From Sunxiuqinia sp965230765 (GTDB taxonomy: Bacteria; Bacteroidota; Bacteroidia; Bacteroidales; Prolixibacteraceae): DNA of 64,000 bases. Shown here piece by piece: positions 57,030-64,000 of this stretch. The stretch covers positions 124,001 through 188,000 of the forward strand of contig CBDDLR010000002.1 of NCBI GenBank assembly GCA_965230765.1. Direction: 5' to 3'. Position 1 is the stretch's first letter, and each line of letters begins with the position of its first letter. The position numbers were made by a program, and so were the translations under genes. A model generated the notes under the pieces. The model made no database searches. It had not been told where the DNA came from and saw nothing but the letters and a program-made list of their open reading frames with translations.

Positions 57030-59348
57030 ATGTCTGGAGTAAAATTGCCTGAAGAGATTTTTAGGGCAATCGCCGATTATACTTATGACTGGGAGTGTTG
57101 GTTTGATAATAATGGTGATTTGCAGTGGGTAAATTTTGCCGTTGAACGAATCACTGGCTATACGCCTGAAGAATGCTATGGGATGAAAGATTTTCCCTTG
57201 GCATTGATTCATGAAGATGACAAAGAGCAAATTGCCTGTTATTTTGAAGAAGCCAAGAAGGGATCAAGTGCAAATGATGTCAGTTTGCGAATAAATCACA
57301 AAGAAAATTTAATAGTTTGGGGTGCGGTTTCGTGGCAACCAATGAAAGACACGCTAGGGAATTCCATTGGCTTTAGATCGAGTATTAGGGATATCACTGA
57401 CCGAAAGGAGATGGAGGATTCCTTGAGGGAAAGTGAAAAAAAATATAAAGACATCTTTGAGGGACTAATTGATGTATTTGTAGAAACTGGTTTAGATGGG
57501 ACCATTTTAGAAATTAGCCCTTCAATTGAAAATATATCTGGTTTTACCAGAGAAGAAATGTTAGGGACAAATGCCCTTAGTTATTACGTAAATGAAGAGG
57601 ATCGTGAAGGACTGATTAGGGAATTGACAGAAAAGGGTGCAATATATGATTATCAGGTAAACTTCAAAAGGAGGGATGGTGAAACTCATTCAGTGTCAAT
57701 AAATTCAGTTCTGGTAAAAGATTCAAAAGGTGACCCAATTAAGACGACCGCTTTCCTAAGAAACAATAACGATAGGAAAAAGGCAGAAGAAGCTTTGAAA
57801 AAAAGCGAAGAATACCATCGTGAACTTATTGAGAATATATCTGATTTTATTTTAGTTGTTGATGCAAATGGCAATATTTTGTATGAGAGGCCTCAGCAAA
57901 AAATGTACCTGGGATATGAAATAAATGAAGACATTAGTAAGCATGGTTTTGATTATATCCATCCAGATGATATTGCCAGATTAAAAAATCAACTTGCAGA
58001 ATTAATTAAACATCCTAATAAAACAGAGCCAATAAATTATAGATTGAGAAAAAAGAATGGGGAATGGATCGAATTGGAGGGTATGTGCAAAAACCTTCTT
58101 GACAATCCAGCTGTGAGAGGTGTTATAATTAATTCAATAGATATTACTGAAAGGAAAAAAGCTGAAAAAGAGTTGATTCAAGCGAAAGAAAAGGCGGAAG
58201 AAAGCGATAAGCTCAAATCGGCGTTTTTGGCTAATATAAGCCATGAAATAAGAACACCTATGAACGGCATCCTTGGTTTTACCAGTTTGTTGAAAGAACC
58301 TGATGTTGATGAAGTTAAGCTGAAAAGATATGTCGAAGTTATTGAAAGAAGTGGCGAGCGAATGCTCAACATTATCAATGAAGTGATTGATATATCAAAG
58401 ATTGAAGCAGGTTTAATGAAGATAAGTCTGGATGAGGCAAATGTTAATGAGCTGATTGAAAGTTTATATAATTTCTTTCTGAGAGAAGCTAATAGTAAAG
58501 GCATTTCTCTTTCGTTTCGGAATGGTTTGTCACACGATAATTCAGAAATCAAAACTGATGCAGACAAATTAAATGCTATTCTCATCAACCTTATTAAGAA
58601 TGCTTTAAAGTACACTGATAGCGGATCGATAGAATATGGGTATAAGTTGAAACCTTTAAAAGATAAGTCAACGAAAGAAGATCAGCCTTATTTGGAATTT
58701 TATGTAAAAGACACAGGTATTGGTATTCCTGACGATAGGCAGGGTGCAGTTTTTGACCGTTTTATTCAGGCAGATATCTTTGATGTGAAAGCAAAACAAG
58801 GTGCAGGCCTTGGTTTGGCAATCACAAAAGCTTACATTCAAATGCTTGGAGGGGAGATTTGGCTTGAAAGCAGTCCTGGAAGTGGTTCTACTTTTTACTT
58901 CACCATTCCATATATTGTTTCCAAAGAAAAAAAGAAAACAAAAGGGCAGGGCAAGTACCTTAATGGAGCGCATAATATGCCTGACGACCTCAAGATTATG
59001 GTTGTTGAAGATGATGAGGCTTCTGTAATGCTGATTAATGCAATTGTTAATAAAATCAGTTCAGAAGTATTGATCGCTAATAATGGAAAAGAAGCCGTGC
59101 AGCTTTTCAAAAAAAATGAAGATATTGACCTTATATTAATGGATATAAAAATGCCCATTATGAATGGCTTCGATGCAGCCAGGACAATACGAAAATTCAA
59201 TAAAGATGTTGTGATTATCGCACAAACAGCTTTTGGCTTGGCAGGGGATCGTGAAAAGTCTATTGAAGCAGGTTGCAATGATTATATTTCAAAGCCAGTA
59301 TACAAAGATGAATTGTTGGATCTAATACGGGTCCACTTAAAAGTATAA
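57030..59348 (+). CDS. Multi-PAS hybrid histidine kinase
   Basis: A 772-residue soluble hybrid kinase with no transmembrane helix. Three PAS/PAC domains (about residues 10-130, 135-255 and 260-380) are followed by HisKA (KSAFLANISHEIRTPMNGIL, phospho-His near 410), HATPase (NLIKNALKYTDSG, DTGIGIPDD, GAGLGLAITKAYI) and a receiver domain with the phospho-Asp in DLILMDIKMPIMNGFD and lysine in CNDYISKPV. No output domain follows, so the phosphate must go to an Hpt protein or response regulator elsewhere. Stand-alone gene. Confidence 0.93.
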   Translation: MSGVKLPEEIFRAIADYTYDWECWFDNNGDLQWVNFAVERITGYTPEECYGMKDFPLALIHEDDKEQIACYFEEAKKGSSANDVSLRINHKENLIVWGAVSWQPMKDTLGNSIGFRSSIRDITDRKEMEDSLRESEKKYKDIFEGLIDVFVETGLDGTILEISPSIENISGFTREEMLGTNALSYYVNEEDREGLIRELTEKGAIYDYQVNFKRRDGETHSVSINSVLVKDSKGDPIKTTAFLRNNNDRKKAEEALKKSEEYHRELIENISDFILVVDANGNILYERPQQKMYLGYEINEDISKHGFDYIHPDDIARLKNQLAELIKHPNKTEPINYRLRKKNGEWIELEGMCKNLLDNPAVRGVIINSIDITERKKAEKELIQAKEKAEESDKLKSAFLANISHEIRTPMNGILGFTSLLKEPDVDEVKLKRYVEVIERSGERMLNIINEVIDISKIEAGLMKISLDEANVNELIESLYNFFLREANSKGISLSFRNGLSHDNSEIKTDADKLNAILINLIKNALKYTDSGSIEYGYKLKPLKDKSTKEDQPYLEFYVKDTGIGIPDDRQGAVFDRFIQADIFDVKAKQGAGLGLAITKAYIQMLGGEIWLESSPGSGSTFYFTIPYIVSKEKKKTKGQGKYLNGAHNMPDDLKIMVVEDDEASVMLINAIVNKISSEVLIANNGKEAVQLFKKNEDIDLILMDIKMPIMNGFDAARTIRKFNKDVVIIAQTAFGLAGDREKSIEAGCNDYISKPVYKDELLDLIRVHLKV

Positions 59349-59490
59349 GTTCGTTCATTTTGGCTAAGTGATTGCAATTGAGTATGTTCAAATCATAAGT
59401 TGCAGTGGCCTTATTTTAATGAATTTCATGTTGTGGTATAGGGCTTCTTTTAATTTTTATGAAATTATTTAGATTTACTTTCGATTTAAT

Positions 59491-59520
59491 TTTGCAATTT
59501 CAAATTAATTCCTACATTTG
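59491..59520 (+). promoter_or_regulatory. Promoter of the ilv leader and operon
   Basis: TTTG at 59491-59494 and TACATTTG at 59513-59520 are separated by 18 bp and match the Bacteroidota -33/-7 consensus. Transcription should start near 59526, about 13 bp before the first leader peptide ATG. Confidence 0.8.
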
Positions 59521-59538
59521 CTCCAACAAGTTTATCAG

Positions 59539-59607
59539 ATGAAACATTTGGCTATCATACAAAACGTAATCCTTCTCGTAATTGTGGTCATTTCCCAGTC
59601 GAAGTGA
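59539..59607 (+). CDS. ilv leader peptide 1 (branched-chain-rich)
   Basis: A 22-residue frame starting MKHLAIIQN with core VILLVIVVI and ending SQSK; 12 residues are Ile, Leu or Val. It lies just after the promoter and is followed by a terminator. Its TGA (59605-59607) lies inside the proposed antiterminator arm GTGAGGATG. This is how a branched-chain amino-acid attenuator works: stalled ribosomes leave the arm free, while a ribosome at the stop covers it. Far too short to encode an ordinary protein. Confidence 0.85.
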   Translation: MKHLAIIQNVILLVIVVISQSK

Positions 59608-59633
59608 GGATGTAGCGTATTGGTCAAACTGAT

Positions 59634-59666
59634 AGCCATTCTCACAAGAGGGAATGGCTTTTTTTA
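59634..59666 (+). terminator. Attenuator terminator 1 of the ilv leader
   Basis: AGCCATTC (59634-59641) pairs with GAATGGCT (59652-59659), extended by two more pairs, followed by seven T. The alternative antiterminator pairs GTGAGGATG (59604-59612) with CATTCTCAC (59637-59645), nine pairs with one G-U, which would break the terminator. The two structures exclude each other. Confidence 0.85.
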
Positions 59667-59676
59667 TTTTTAAAAC

Positions 59677-59748
59677 ATGATGAATCAATTAGTATCAACA
59701 TATAATCTGCTCGTGGTCATTATCGTCCTTATTCTTGGTTTTCACTGA
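59677..59748 (+). CDS. ilv leader peptide 2 (branched-chain-rich)
   Basis: A 23-residue frame starting MMNQLVSTYN with core LLVVIIVLIL and ending GFH; 12 residues are Ile, Leu or Val. It lies 10 bp after the T tract of the first attenuator. Its TGA (59746-59748) overlaps the second antiterminator arm TGAGAAAGGC. It has the same architecture as leader 1 but no close sequence identity, so it arose by repeated use of the same logic or by an old duplication. Confidence 0.85.
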   Translation: MMNQLVSTYNLLVVIIVLILGFH

Positions 59749-59783
59749 GAAAGGCAGATGATTGTTGAATAAAAAATATTCAA

Positions 59784-59814
59784 AAGCCTTTCTCAAATGA
59801 GAAGGGCTTTTTTT
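59784..59814 (+). terminator. Attenuator terminator 2 of the ilv leader
   Basis: AAGCCTTTCTC (59784-59794) pairs with GAGAAGGGCTT (59799-59809) around AAAT, 11 pairs with one G-U, followed by T residues. The antiterminator pairs TGAGAAAGGC (59746-59755) with GCCTTTCTCA (59786-59795), ten perfect pairs, excluding the terminator. ilvD starts 24 bp after the T tract. Confidence 0.88.
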
Positions 59815-59838
59815 AAAACGAAGAAATTATTTTTTGAT

Positions 59839-61668
59839 ATGCAAAAGAAATTACGATCAGCGACAACAACAGAAGGGCGCAGAATGGCAGGGGCAAGAAG
59901 CTTATGGCGTGCGAATGGAATGAAAGAAGAGCATTTTGGGAAGCCGCTTATTGCAGTAGTTAACTCATTTACACAGTTTGTTCCCGGGCATGTACACCTT
60001 CACGAGATTGGTCAGTTTGTAAAGTCAGAAATCGAGAAACAAGGTTGCTTTGCAGCTGAGTTTAATACCATCGCCATTGATGATGGGATTGCAATGGGTC
60101 ATGATGGCATGTTGTATTCACTGCCTTCACGCGATGTAATTGCAGATAGTGTGGAATATATGTGTAACGCACACAAAGTTGACGCCATGGTGTGCATTTC
60201 CAATTGTGATAAAATTACACCGGGGATGATGATGGCAGCCATGCGTTTGAATATTCCTGCGATATTTGTTTCTGGTGGGCCTATGGAAGCCGGAGAAATT
60301 GATGGCAAACAATATGATTTGGTTGATGCCATGGTAATGGGTGCCGACCAGAATGTTGATGATGAAACATTGTTGAAAGTTGAAAAAGATGCTTGCCCAA
60401 CTTGCGGAAGTTGTTCTGGCATGTTCACTGCAAATTCGATGAATTGTTTGGCCGAAGCACTGGGAATAGCTTTGCCGGGAAATGGAACTGTATTGGCAAC
60501 CCACGCAAACCGGAAGAAGCTTTTTGAAGATGCGGCAAAGCAAATTGTAAAAAATACGTACGCTTATTACAAAGATGGAAATGACAAGGTACTTCCGCGT
60601 AATATCGCAACCCGCAATGTATTTGATAATTCCATGAAATTAGATATTGCCATGGGGGGATCAACCAATACGGTACTGCATATACTTGCAATTGCTCATG
60701 AGGCAGGTGTTGAGTTTTCCATGAAAGATATTAATGACCTTTCAAGAGTGACGCCTAATCTTTGCAAAGTTGCGCCAAATGGTCATTATCATATACAGGA
60801 TGTAAACCGGGCAGGAGGTATTTTGGGTATCCTTGCAGAAATGAGCTATGCTGGTTTGTTGGATGTTTCAGCAAATCGTGTTGATGGACTTACGCTCGCT
60901 GAGGCCATTGAGAAGTACGCAATTAATAATGGTGAAATCAACGATGATGCGCTGCGTCTGTACAAATCTGCTCCAGGGGGAGGGCGTAACCTGGTAATGG
61001 GTTCGCAAGAAAACTATTTCAAAGAGTTGGATGACGACAGGGAAAATGGTTGTATTAGAAGTGTGGAAAATGCATATAGTAAAGACGGTGGACTTGCTGC
61101 GCTTTATGGAAATATTGCAGAAGACGGCTGCATTGTAAAAACTGCAGGTGTCGATCCATCGGTCTATCAATTTAAAGGAACAGCCCGTGTGTTCCATTCG
61201 CAGGAAGAAGCCTGTAATGGGATTTTGGGCGACTCTGTCCAGGCTGGTGATGTGGTTGTTATCCGTTACGAAGGGCCAAAAGGTGGTCCAGGTATGCAGG
61301 AGATGCTGTACCCAACATCTTATCTAAAATCAGTAAAACTAGATAAAGCCTGTGCGTTAATTACTGATGGGCGTTTTTCAGGAGGTACTTCAGGTTTATC
61401 CATTGGGCATGTTTCTCCGGAAGCTGCAGCAGGTGGTGCTATCGGGCTTATTCAAGATGGCGATCCAATTGAAATTGATATTCCGGCTCGTAAAATCAAT
61501 GTGTTGATTGATGAAGAAGAGCTGGCAAAACGAAGAGCTGCAGAAGAAGCAAAGGGAAAAGAGGCTTTCAAGCCTGGCGAAAGACCACGAAATGTAAGTA
61601 AAGCTTTAAAGGCTTATGCAAGTATGGTTTCTTCGGCAGATAAAGGTGCGATACGATTAATTGACTAA
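59839..61668 (+). CDS. ilvD: Dihydroxy-acid dehydratase
   Basis: A 609-residue Fe-S enzyme that dehydrates dihydroxy acids in valine, isoleucine and leucine synthesis. ATG 59839 gives MQKKLRSATTTEGRRMAG; a longer frame starts inside the attenuator hairpin and is rejected. The cluster cysteines lie in EYMCNAHKVDAMVCISNCDKITPGM (in parts) and ACPTCGSCSGMFTANSMNC. C-terminal DGRFSGGTSGLSIGHVSPEA is the family signature. First gene of ilvD-ilvB-ilvN, controlled by the tandem attenuator. Confidence 0.96.
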   Translation: MQKKLRSATTTEGRRMAGARSLWRANGMKEEHFGKPLIAVVNSFTQFVPGHVHLHEIGQFVKSEIEKQGCFAAEFNTIAIDDGIAMGHDGMLYSLPSRDVIADSVEYMCNAHKVDAMVCISNCDKITPGMMMAAMRLNIPAIFVSGGPMEAGEIDGKQYDLVDAMVMGADQNVDDETLLKVEKDACPTCGSCSGMFTANSMNCLAEALGIALPGNGTVLATHANRKKLFEDAAKQIVKNTYAYYKDGNDKVLPRNIATRNVFDNSMKLDIAMGGSTNTVLHILAIAHEAGVEFSMKDINDLSRVTPNLCKVAPNGHYHIQDVNRAGGILGILAEMSYAGLLDVSANRVDGLTLAEAIEKYAINNGEINDDALRLYKSAPGGGRNLVMGSQENYFKELDDDRENGCIRSVENAYSKDGGLAALYGNIAEDGCIVKTAGVDPSVYQFKGTARVFHSQEEACNGILGDSVQAGDVVVIRYEGPKGGPGMQEMLYPTSYLKSVKLDKACALITDGRFSGGTSGLSIGHVSPEAAAGGAIGLIQDGDPIEIDIPARKINVLIDEEELAKRRAAEEAKGKEAFKPGERPRNVSKALKAYASMVSSADKGAIRLID

Positions 61669-61686
61669 AAAATAAAACAAAATAAT

Positions 61687-63384
61687 ATGGCTACAAGACG
61701 AGTAACAGGATCAGAAGCTGTAATCCTTTCTTTATTGGAAGAAGGGGTTGATACAATTTTTGGGTATCCGGGTGGAGCAATCATGCCGGTTTACGATGCC
61801 CTTTACGATTACGATCAAAAAGTTGAACACATCCTAACACGGCATGAACAAGGTGCTATCCATGCTGCCGAAGGCTACGCCAAAGTGACCGGGAAAGCAG
61901 GCGTGTGTTTTGCAACCTCGGGACCTGGTGCAACCAATCTCATAACCGGGATTGCTGATGCGATGATTGATTCAATTCCCTTAGTTTGTATTACAGGCCA
62001 GGTGGCATCGCCACTATTGGGTACCGATGCTTTTCAAGAGTCAGACGTGGTGGGTATTTCAATGCCAATTACTAAGTGGAATTTTCAGGTTACAAGGGCA
62101 GAAGAGATTCCAGAAGCGATTGCAACAGCCTTTTACATTGCTCAATCAGGCCGTCCAGGGCCAGTGCTTTTGGATATTGCCAAAGATGCTCAGTTTGCCG
62201 AAATTGATTTCGAATATAAAAAGTGCACAAAAATCAGATCGTATATTCCTGAAATTCCGGTAGATCCGTTTAAAGTGAAGGCTGCTGCCGAGCTAATTGA
62301 TCAAGCTAAAAAACCATTACTTTTGTTTGGTCAGGGTGTAATTATTTCACAAGCTGAAGATGAATTAAAGGCATTTTTAGAAAAGACAGGTATACCGGCA
62401 GCGTGGACATTGCTTGGTTTGTCAGCTTTGCCAACCGATCATCCATTAAATGTTGGGATGTTGGGTATGCATGGTAATTATGGACCGAATGTTAAAACCA
62501 ATGAAGCCGACCTGATTATTGCTGTGGGTATGCGCTTTGACGATCGTGTTACTGGTCGTGTAAGTGGGTATGCTACTAATGCGAAAGTTGTTCACCTGGA
62601 GGTTGATCCGGCCGAGATCGATAAAATCATAAAAACCGATGTTGCTGTTTTAGGGGATGCAAAAAAATCACTTAAAATGTTAATTGATAATGTGAAAGAG
62701 AACTCGCATGATGAATGGCTTCAGGAGTTTAGGGAATGTGACCGAATTGAGAAAGAAAAGGTGATTGACCATGATCTATTTCCTGAGAAAGAAGGTTTGA
62801 CCATGGGTGAAGCTGTGAGAATTGCTTCTGAAAAAACCAATCACAACGCAATCCTTGTTACCGATGTAGGTCAACAGCAAATGGTTGCTTCTCGATATTT
62901 CAAATTTACGCAGTCAAAAAGTAATGTTACTTCAGGTGGTTTGGGCACAATGGGTTATGGAATTCCCGCCGCTTTGGGGGCGCAATTAGGTGCGAAAGAT
63001 CGGGCGGTTGTTGCGTTTGTTGGCGATGGCGGCTTTCAAATGACCTTGCAGGAACTGGGTACCATCGTTCAGAATAAACTTCCTGTAAAAATTGTTTTAT
63101 TGAATAATAACTTCCTGGGAATGGTTCGCCAGTGGCAGCAATTGTTTTTCGAAAGAAGATATTCATTCACCGAATTGCAAAACCCTGATTTTGTAGCAAT
63201 TACTAAAGGCTTTGGAATGGAAGCACATAAGGTTACAAAACGTGAGGATCTGGAAGATGGCATCCAGAAGATGGTGGATCACGATGGACCATATTTGCTG
63301 GAAGTAGTTGTAGAAAAAGAAGACAATGTGTTCCCAATGGTGCCTACCGGCGCTTCTGTGTCTGAAATCCTTCTTGAACCCTAA
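61687..63384 (+). CDS. ilvB: Acetolactate synthase large subunit, biosynthetic type
   Basis: A 565-residue thiamine diphosphate enzyme that makes acetolactate or acetohydroxybutyrate. The catalytic glutamate lies in HEQGAIHAAEGYAKVTGKAG, the central FAD-binding-type domain in the middle, and the TPP motif GDGGFQMTLQELGTIVQNKLPVKIVLLNN (in parts) near residues 440-470. Standard length and full set of motifs. It follows ilvD by 18 bp and precedes the small subunit by 8 bp. Confidence 0.96.
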   Translation: MATRRVTGSEAVILSLLEEGVDTIFGYPGGAIMPVYDALYDYDQKVEHILTRHEQGAIHAAEGYAKVTGKAGVCFATSGPGATNLITGIADAMIDSIPLVCITGQVASPLLGTDAFQESDVVGISMPITKWNFQVTRAEEIPEAIATAFYIAQSGRPGPVLLDIAKDAQFAEIDFEYKKCTKIRSYIPEIPVDPFKVKAAAELIDQAKKPLLLFGQGVIISQAEDELKAFLEKTGIPAAWTLLGLSALPTDHPLNVGMLGMHGNYGPNVKTNEADLIIAVGMRFDDRVTGRVSGYATNAKVVHLEVDPAEIDKIIKTDVAVLGDAKKSLKMLIDNVKENSHDEWLQEFRECDRIEKEKVIDHDLFPEKEGLTMGEAVRIASEKTNHNAILVTDVGQQQMVASRYFKFTQSKSNVTSGGLGTMGYGIPAALGAQLGAKDRAVVAFVGDGGFQMTLQELGTIVQNKLPVKIVLLNNNFLGMVRQWQQLFFERRYSFTELQNPDFVAITKGFGMEAHKVTKREDLEDGIQKMVDHDGPYLLEVVVEKEDNVFPMVPTGASVSEILLEP

Positions 63385-63392
63385 ACTAAAAA

Positions 63393-63944
63393 ATGAACAA
63401 GATGAAACAGGAATTTAATGTTACCATATTTTCTGAAAACCATATTGGGTTGTTGAACCGAATTACGATCAATTTTACACGACGTAAAATAAATATCGAG
63501 AGTTTAACGGTTTCTGCATCAGCGTTAAAAGGTGTGTCAAAATTTACAATCGTTGTAAATGAAACTGAAGACCGAGTGAGAAAGGTTGTTGGGCAGCTCG
63601 ACAAAATGGTTGATGTGTTGAAGGCATTTTACCACACCAACGATGAAATAATTTATCAGGAATTAGCGCTTTATAAAGTTCGAACAGAGGCTTTATACGA
63701 ATCTGATAAAATTGAAAAAATTGTGCGTAAGGCCGGGGCCCGGATTCTTGAAATAACAAAAGATTACACCGTTATTGAAAAAACAGGGCACAAAGAAGAA
63801 ACCCAGGAACTATTTGAACATCTTAATGAATTTAAGGTCATGCAGTTTATACGTTCGGGGAGAATTGCGATTACGCGAGACCCAATTGAGCGCTTGTCCG
63901 AATTTTTGAAAGAGCGTGATGCCTTTTTGGAAGCAATGGATTAA
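63393..63944 (+). CDS. ilvN: Acetolactate synthase small (regulatory) subunit
   Basis: A 183-residue regulatory subunit with an N-terminal ACT domain (FNVTIFSENHIGLLNRITINFTRRKINIESL, in parts) that binds valine and a C-terminal domain that joins the large subunit. The start could be ATG 63393 or the one 9 bp downstream. It ends the ilv genes within the window; ilvC may follow outside it. Confidence 0.94.
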   Translation: MNKMKQEFNVTIFSENHIGLLNRITINFTRRKINIESLTVSASALKGVSKFTIVVNETEDRVRKVVGQLDKMVDVLKAFYHTNDEIIYQELALYKVRTEALYESDKIEKIVRKAGARILEITKDYTVIEKTGHKEETQELFEHLNEFKVMQFIRSGRIAITRDPIERLSEFLKERDAFLEAMD

Positions 63945-63960
63945 TTGAGCAAAATATAAT

Positions 63961-63991
63961 GGATGGCATCTTTAAGTTAGAGATGCCATCC
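63961..63991 (+). terminator. Hairpin downstream of ilvN
   Basis: GGATGGCATCT (63961-63971) pairs perfectly with AGATGCCATCC (63981-63991) around a 9-nt loop, 16 bp after the ilvN stop. The T-rich tail is weak (TTGTG), so it may be an mRNA-stability hairpin rather than a strong terminator. Confidence 0.55.
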
Positions 63992-64000
63992 TTGTGTTTA

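Overview
The window looks like a stretch of chromosome from an anaerobic or facultative member of the Bacteroidota, probably Marinilabiliales/Bacteroidales. The evidence is a PorP/SprF-type type IX secretion protein, promoters of the Bacteroidota form (TTTG, about 19 nt, TAnnTTTG), almost no Shine-Dalgarno sequences, a tmRNA tag ending GENNYALAA, a serC-serA-DUF1015 cluster, an NADH-linked [FeFe]-hydrogenase, and GC content that looks near 40 %. No rRNA, tRNA, integrase, transposase or CRISPR array was seen.

Layout. 1-10414: a trimeric bifurcating-type [FeFe]-hydrogenase (HydA, HydB, the first 26 residues of a HydC/NuoE-like subunit) on the minus strand. It is preceded by regulatory genes: two DRTGG proteins, two HATPases, a PHP phosphoesterase and a divergent H-cluster protein resembling sensory hydrogenases. 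A PAS protein and a SpoIIE phosphatase diverge from them. Together they look like a hydrogen or redox sensing circuit next to the catalytic enzyme. 10579-16118: an AT-rich accessory block with HipBA toxin-antitoxin, two lipoprotein-like genes, a small envelope protein and an AraC regulator. 16459-28866: core genes, namely Hpt, gcvT, serC-serA-DUF1015, pabB-pabC, yggS, a dihydroorotate-dehydrogenase-like protein, PorP/SprF, HEAT and MATE. 29064-35300: an unrecognised 590-residue protein, then an AT-rich gene for a GHKL ATPase joined to a PD-(D/E)XK-like nuclease, lying among REP-like palindromes. 35449-49979: uvrA, an ECF-like sigma factor, an SPFH gene group, tmRNA, pcm, a degenerate alkaline-phosphatase-fold protein, a pentaheme cytochrome and uvrB. 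50018-53941: a HAD phosphatase and an ArsR-controlled arsenic/thiol operon. 54070-59348: an ArgE-like deacylase, a PhoD-like lipoprotein and a hybrid histidine kinase. 59491-63944: ilvD-ilvB-ilvN behind two tandem attenuators.

The strongest observations are: (1) two consecutive branched-chain leader peptides, each with its own antiterminator and terminator, before ilvD; (2) the sensory-hydrogenase and partner-switching cluster; (3) the GHKL-nuclease fusion, a candidate single-gene defence system; (4) an alkaline-phosphatase-fold protein that has lost most of its metal ligands. Several families of dispersed palindromes and G/T-rich tandem repeats fill intergenic gaps.
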